Shown piece after piece: positions 52,787 through 54,812 of a stretch of 54,812 nucleotides of DNA. The stretch covers positions 1 through 54,812 of the forward strand of contig JAFTVH010000034.1 of assembly GCA_017465845.1 (NCBI GenBank), written 5' to 3'. Every line of letters starts with the position of its first letter. The first letter of the stretch is position 1. Below the pieces are notes generated by a model. The model was given only the letters and a program-made list of their open reading frames with translations. It did no database searches and was not told where the DNA came from. Position numbers and translations under genes: made by a program. This stretch comes from Lachnospiraceae bacterium. Lineage in GTDB: Bacteria > Bacillota > Clostridia > Lachnospirales > Lachnospiraceae.

Positions 52787-53149
52787 ATGATTTTCAATAC
52801 GGGCGCGGCATTGTTGGATGCAATTGTGCTGGCGGTAGTGTCCAAGGAGCCGGAGGGAACATACGGATATAAGATTACCCAGGAAGTTAGGCAGGTCATT
52901 GATTTGTCAGAGTCCACGCTATATCCGGTACTGAGGCGGTTGCAGAAGGACGACTGTCTGGAAGTATACGATATGGAGTGTGCCGGCAGGAACAGACGAT
53001 ATTACAAGACCACTTCCAGAGGCTGGGCGCAGCTTAAACTGTATGAAAGCGAATGGAGAGAATACAGCAGTAAGATAACAGGGCTGTTTGAAGGGAAGAC
53101 AGAGTGGAAACACGATGACCACAGGGAGGGAATGGAGCAACATGAATAG
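52787..53149 (+). CDS. PadR-family transcriptional regulator
   Basis: A 120-residue regulator with a PadR winged helix: ALLDAIVLAVVSKEPEGTYGYKI, then SESTLYPVLRRLQKDDCL (recognition helix region, about 44-61), and RNRRYYKTT in the wing. A short C-terminal helix mediates dimerisation. The ribosome site GGATGGGAGTG precedes ATG 52787. It overlaps the next gene by eight bases. PadR-DUF1700-DUF4097 is a recurrent envelope-related operon in Firmicutes; the palindromes at its promoter are its probable operators. Confidence 0.93.
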   Translation: MIFNTGAALLDAIVLAVVSKEPEGTYGYKITQEVRQVIDLSESTLYPVLRRLQKDDCLEVYDMECAGRNRRYYKTTSRGWAQLKLYESEWREYSSKITGLFEGKTEWKHDDHREGMEQHE

Positions 53150-53930
53150 AGCGGAGTATATGAGTCAATTAGAAGGACTGTTAAAAGATATTTCTCCGGC
53201 AGAAAGGGTTTCCGCATTAGAGTATTATAATGATTATTTTGATGATGCGGGACCGGAGAACGAACAGGCAGTCATGGAAGCGTTGGGGTCGCCTGCCAGG
53301 GTGGCGGAGACCATTCGGGAAGAAGTACCGGGAAATGATTTTGAGGGGAATGCCCGTCAGGCGGTTCCGGAGGATAGAGCTGTGATAAAGTATGGTCAGT
53401 CAGGTCGATATATTCAATCCGGCAGCGACCAGCAGAATGGACATAATCAAACTGACCAAACAGAACAGTACCGGCAGGCAGATCAGTATCAGCATACTCA
53501 TCAGTATCAGCAAGCTGACCAACATCAACAGCCGGGGCATAGTAGGTCCGGGATGTCCGGTGGCACCATTGCAGTCATTGTGATTCTGTGTATCTTGGCA
53601 TCTCCGGTAATATTTACCCTTGCAACCGGCATAGGCGGTGTGCTGTTTGGAATCGTTGTGGCATGGTTTTGCCTCATTCTGGGTTTTGGCCTGGCAGCAG
53701 CTATCCTGCTGATGGTTATGGTGATTTTGCTGGTTGTGGGAATTGCAGGAATCATGATCGCACCCGCAGGGGCAATAGGAGTCATTGGTGGAGCACTTAT
53801 TTGCGGAGGTCTCGGCCTGGTATTTTTGATGCTGACAGTGGCTATGGCCGGAATTGTGGTACCGGCAGCTGCAAAAGGAATTGCATCATTATTTAGAAAA
53901 ATATTTGGGAGGAGGAAAGCAAGCGTATGA
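53142..53930 (+). CDS. DUF1700 (HAAS-type) membrane protein
   Basis: A 262-residue protein. Residues 1-70 form the helical DUF1700 region: MNRAEYMSQLEGLLKDIS, then ALEYYNDYFDDAG and VMEALGSPARVAETIREE. A polar Gln/His/Tyr-rich linker follows (about 95-145, with repeats such as QYQHTHQYQQADQ). Three or four closely packed hydrophobic segments make up about 150-245, and a basic tail ends it. Start ATG 53142 lies inside the padR end with GGAG eight bases upstream; the longer frame is a padR shadow. Its ATGA overlap with the next gene shows coupling. Members act with PadR and DUF4097 partners; function is unknown. Confidence 0.88.
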   Translation: MNRAEYMSQLEGLLKDISPAERVSALEYYNDYFDDAGPENEQAVMEALGSPARVAETIREEVPGNDFEGNARQAVPEDRAVIKYGQSGRYIQSGSDQQNGHNQTDQTEQYRQADQYQHTHQYQQADQHQQPGHSRSGMSGGTIAVIVILCILASPVIFTLATGIGGVLFGIVVAWFCLILGFGLAAAILLMVMVILLVVGIAGIMIAPAGAIGVIGGALICGGLGLVFLMLTVAMAGIVVPAAAKGIASLFRKIFGRRKASV

Positions 53931-54812
53931 AAAAGTTTATGAAATTTTGCGCCATTGCGGCAGTTTCCATGGTAATCATCGGTTTTCTGCTGGCAGCAGC
54001 GGTAAGCGTGATCAAAGGAACAGAATATCTCAATGATTTCCTGCGCCAGGTGACAGAGGGCAGAATTGATACCTGGGTGGAAAATGCTGAAAACTGGCAG
54101 GACGGAGGAAAGGAACTGCTTGATAATGTAGGGGAAGGAGCCAATAACCTGGTAGAAGGCGTTATCACGGAGTATGAGAATTTTGATGGATATGACATTG
54201 AAGACTCTACTATGTTCGATAAAAATTATGCCATAGAAAGCGGTAATCTCGAACGGGAATTTCAGAATATGAGTGCCACTAAGCTGGATATCGAACTGGG
54301 GGGATGCGAACTGGAGATTCAGCCTTCTAACGATGAAAATATTCGTATCACCACGGAAAACATAGGGAAATTTCAGGCATATCTAAAAGATGATCAGCTG
54401 AATATCAAGGCTACCAGGAAAACGAAGGAAGATTCAACAAACTGTAAGATCGTACTCTATCTTCCGGAAGGGCATACTTGGGAGAAAATTGATGCGGAAG
54501 TGGGCGCCGGTGTCATTCGCATTCAAAATATGGCAGCCGCGGAAATAGACTTGGAAGTGGGTGCAGGACAGATACTTGCAGAATATATGGAAGCAGGAGA
54601 CCTGGATATCTCAGTTGGTGCCGGAGAAGCCAGACTGGATGATATGAAGATACGTGATTTGGATGTCAGTGTAGGCATGGGAAATTTTGAGGCTGCCGGT
54701 ATTGTAGAAGGTAAAGTGGATGCGGAGTGCTCCATGGGTAATTTGACCTTACAGCTTGCTGCTGCCCAGACAGACTATGATTATGAAATTGAGTGTGTTA
54801 TGGGAAATATCA
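53927..54812 (+). CDS. DUF4097-family beta-repeat protein, truncated by window edge
   Basis: An open frame of 295 codons that runs off the window. ATG 53927 overlaps the stop of the previous gene and has GGAGGAGG upstream. An N-terminal membrane helix (FCAIAAVSMVIIGFLLAAAV, about 7-27) anchors it, with the rest outside. From about residue 125 come short beta repeats of the form LDIELGGCEL, IDLEVGAGQI, LDISVGAGEA and LDVSVGMGNF, typical of DUF4097 beta-helix proteins. The likely role is envelope-associated; the family's molecular function is not established. Confidence 0.88.
   Translation, partial: MKKFMKFCAIAAVSMVIIGFLLAAAVSVIKGTEYLNDFLRQVTEGRIDTWVENAENWQDGGKELLDNVGEGANNLVEGVITEYENFDGYDIEDSTMFDKNYAIESGNLEREFQNMSATKLDIELGGCELEIQPSNDENIRITTENIGKFQAYLKDDQLNIKATRKTKEDSTNCKIVLYLPEGHTWEKIDAEVGAGVIRIQNMAAAEIDLEVGAGQILAEYMEAGDLDISVGAGEARLDDMKIRDLDVSVGMGNFEAAGIVEGKVDAECSMGNLTLQLAAAQTDYDYEIECVMGNI

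Overview
The window reads as a chromosomal segment of an anaerobic, low-to-mid GC Firmicute, most likely a gut Lachnospiraceae. This is inferred from protein character (GltB/GltD, AsnA, LplB-type permeases, PadR-DUF1700-DUF4097 operon), strong AGGAGG ribosome sites, consensus TTGACA/TATAAT promoters and GAAC-N4-GTTC SOS boxes. No rRNA, tRNA or CRISPR array was seen.

Layout. 0-2.4 kb: the 5' end of an IS200/IS605-type tnpB (minus strand, cut by the window edge) next to a GH3 glycosidase. 2.4-13 kb: glutamate synthase gltB-gltD, bracketed on both sides by related ATPase/PD-(D/E)XK-nuclease genes and preceded by an unusual structured leader. 13-19 kb: a MATE exporter and divergent DeoR regulator, a candidate type I toxin-antitoxin locus (15.2-15.7 kb), asnA with a highly structured leader, and a third ATPase/nuclease gene. 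19-24 kb: GH2 and GH42 beta-galactosidases. 24.6-25.8 kb: a Panacea-type antitoxin with a small PemK/MazF-like partner. 25.8-30.7 kb: a radical SAM protein, a DUF4130 protein and an XPD/DinG-like helicase with a Cas4-like N-terminus. Two SOS boxes sit in this operon's promoter. 30.6-31.1 kb: a non-coding cluster of DnaA boxes.

31-52 kb: a GT2 glycosyltransferase and gene scars, then a polysaccharide-utilisation locus. It holds a membrane AraC sensor, two ABC permeases, a lipoprotein binding protein, a GH88 unsaturated glucuronyl hydrolase, a 2064-residue secreted heparinase-II/III-like multidomain protein, a broken esterase, an unrecognised 822-residue barrel-type protein, a parallel beta-helix protein and an MBL-fold hydrolase. 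The set points to a uronic-acid polysaccharide (glycosaminoglycan or alginate-like) cut outside by the lyase, imported as unsaturated oligosaccharides and finished in the cytoplasm. 52-54.8 kb: a decayed IS transposase and a PadR-DUF1700-DUF4097 operon that runs off the window.

The most interesting signals are the SOS-controlled radical SAM/DUF4130/nuclease-helicase operon, the candidate type I toxin-antitoxin with its 5'-3' complementary mRNA ends and antisense promoter, the giant lyase carrying an internal sorting-type tail followed by an internal signal-peptide-like segment, the DnaA-box cluster, and the leaders of gltB and asnA.
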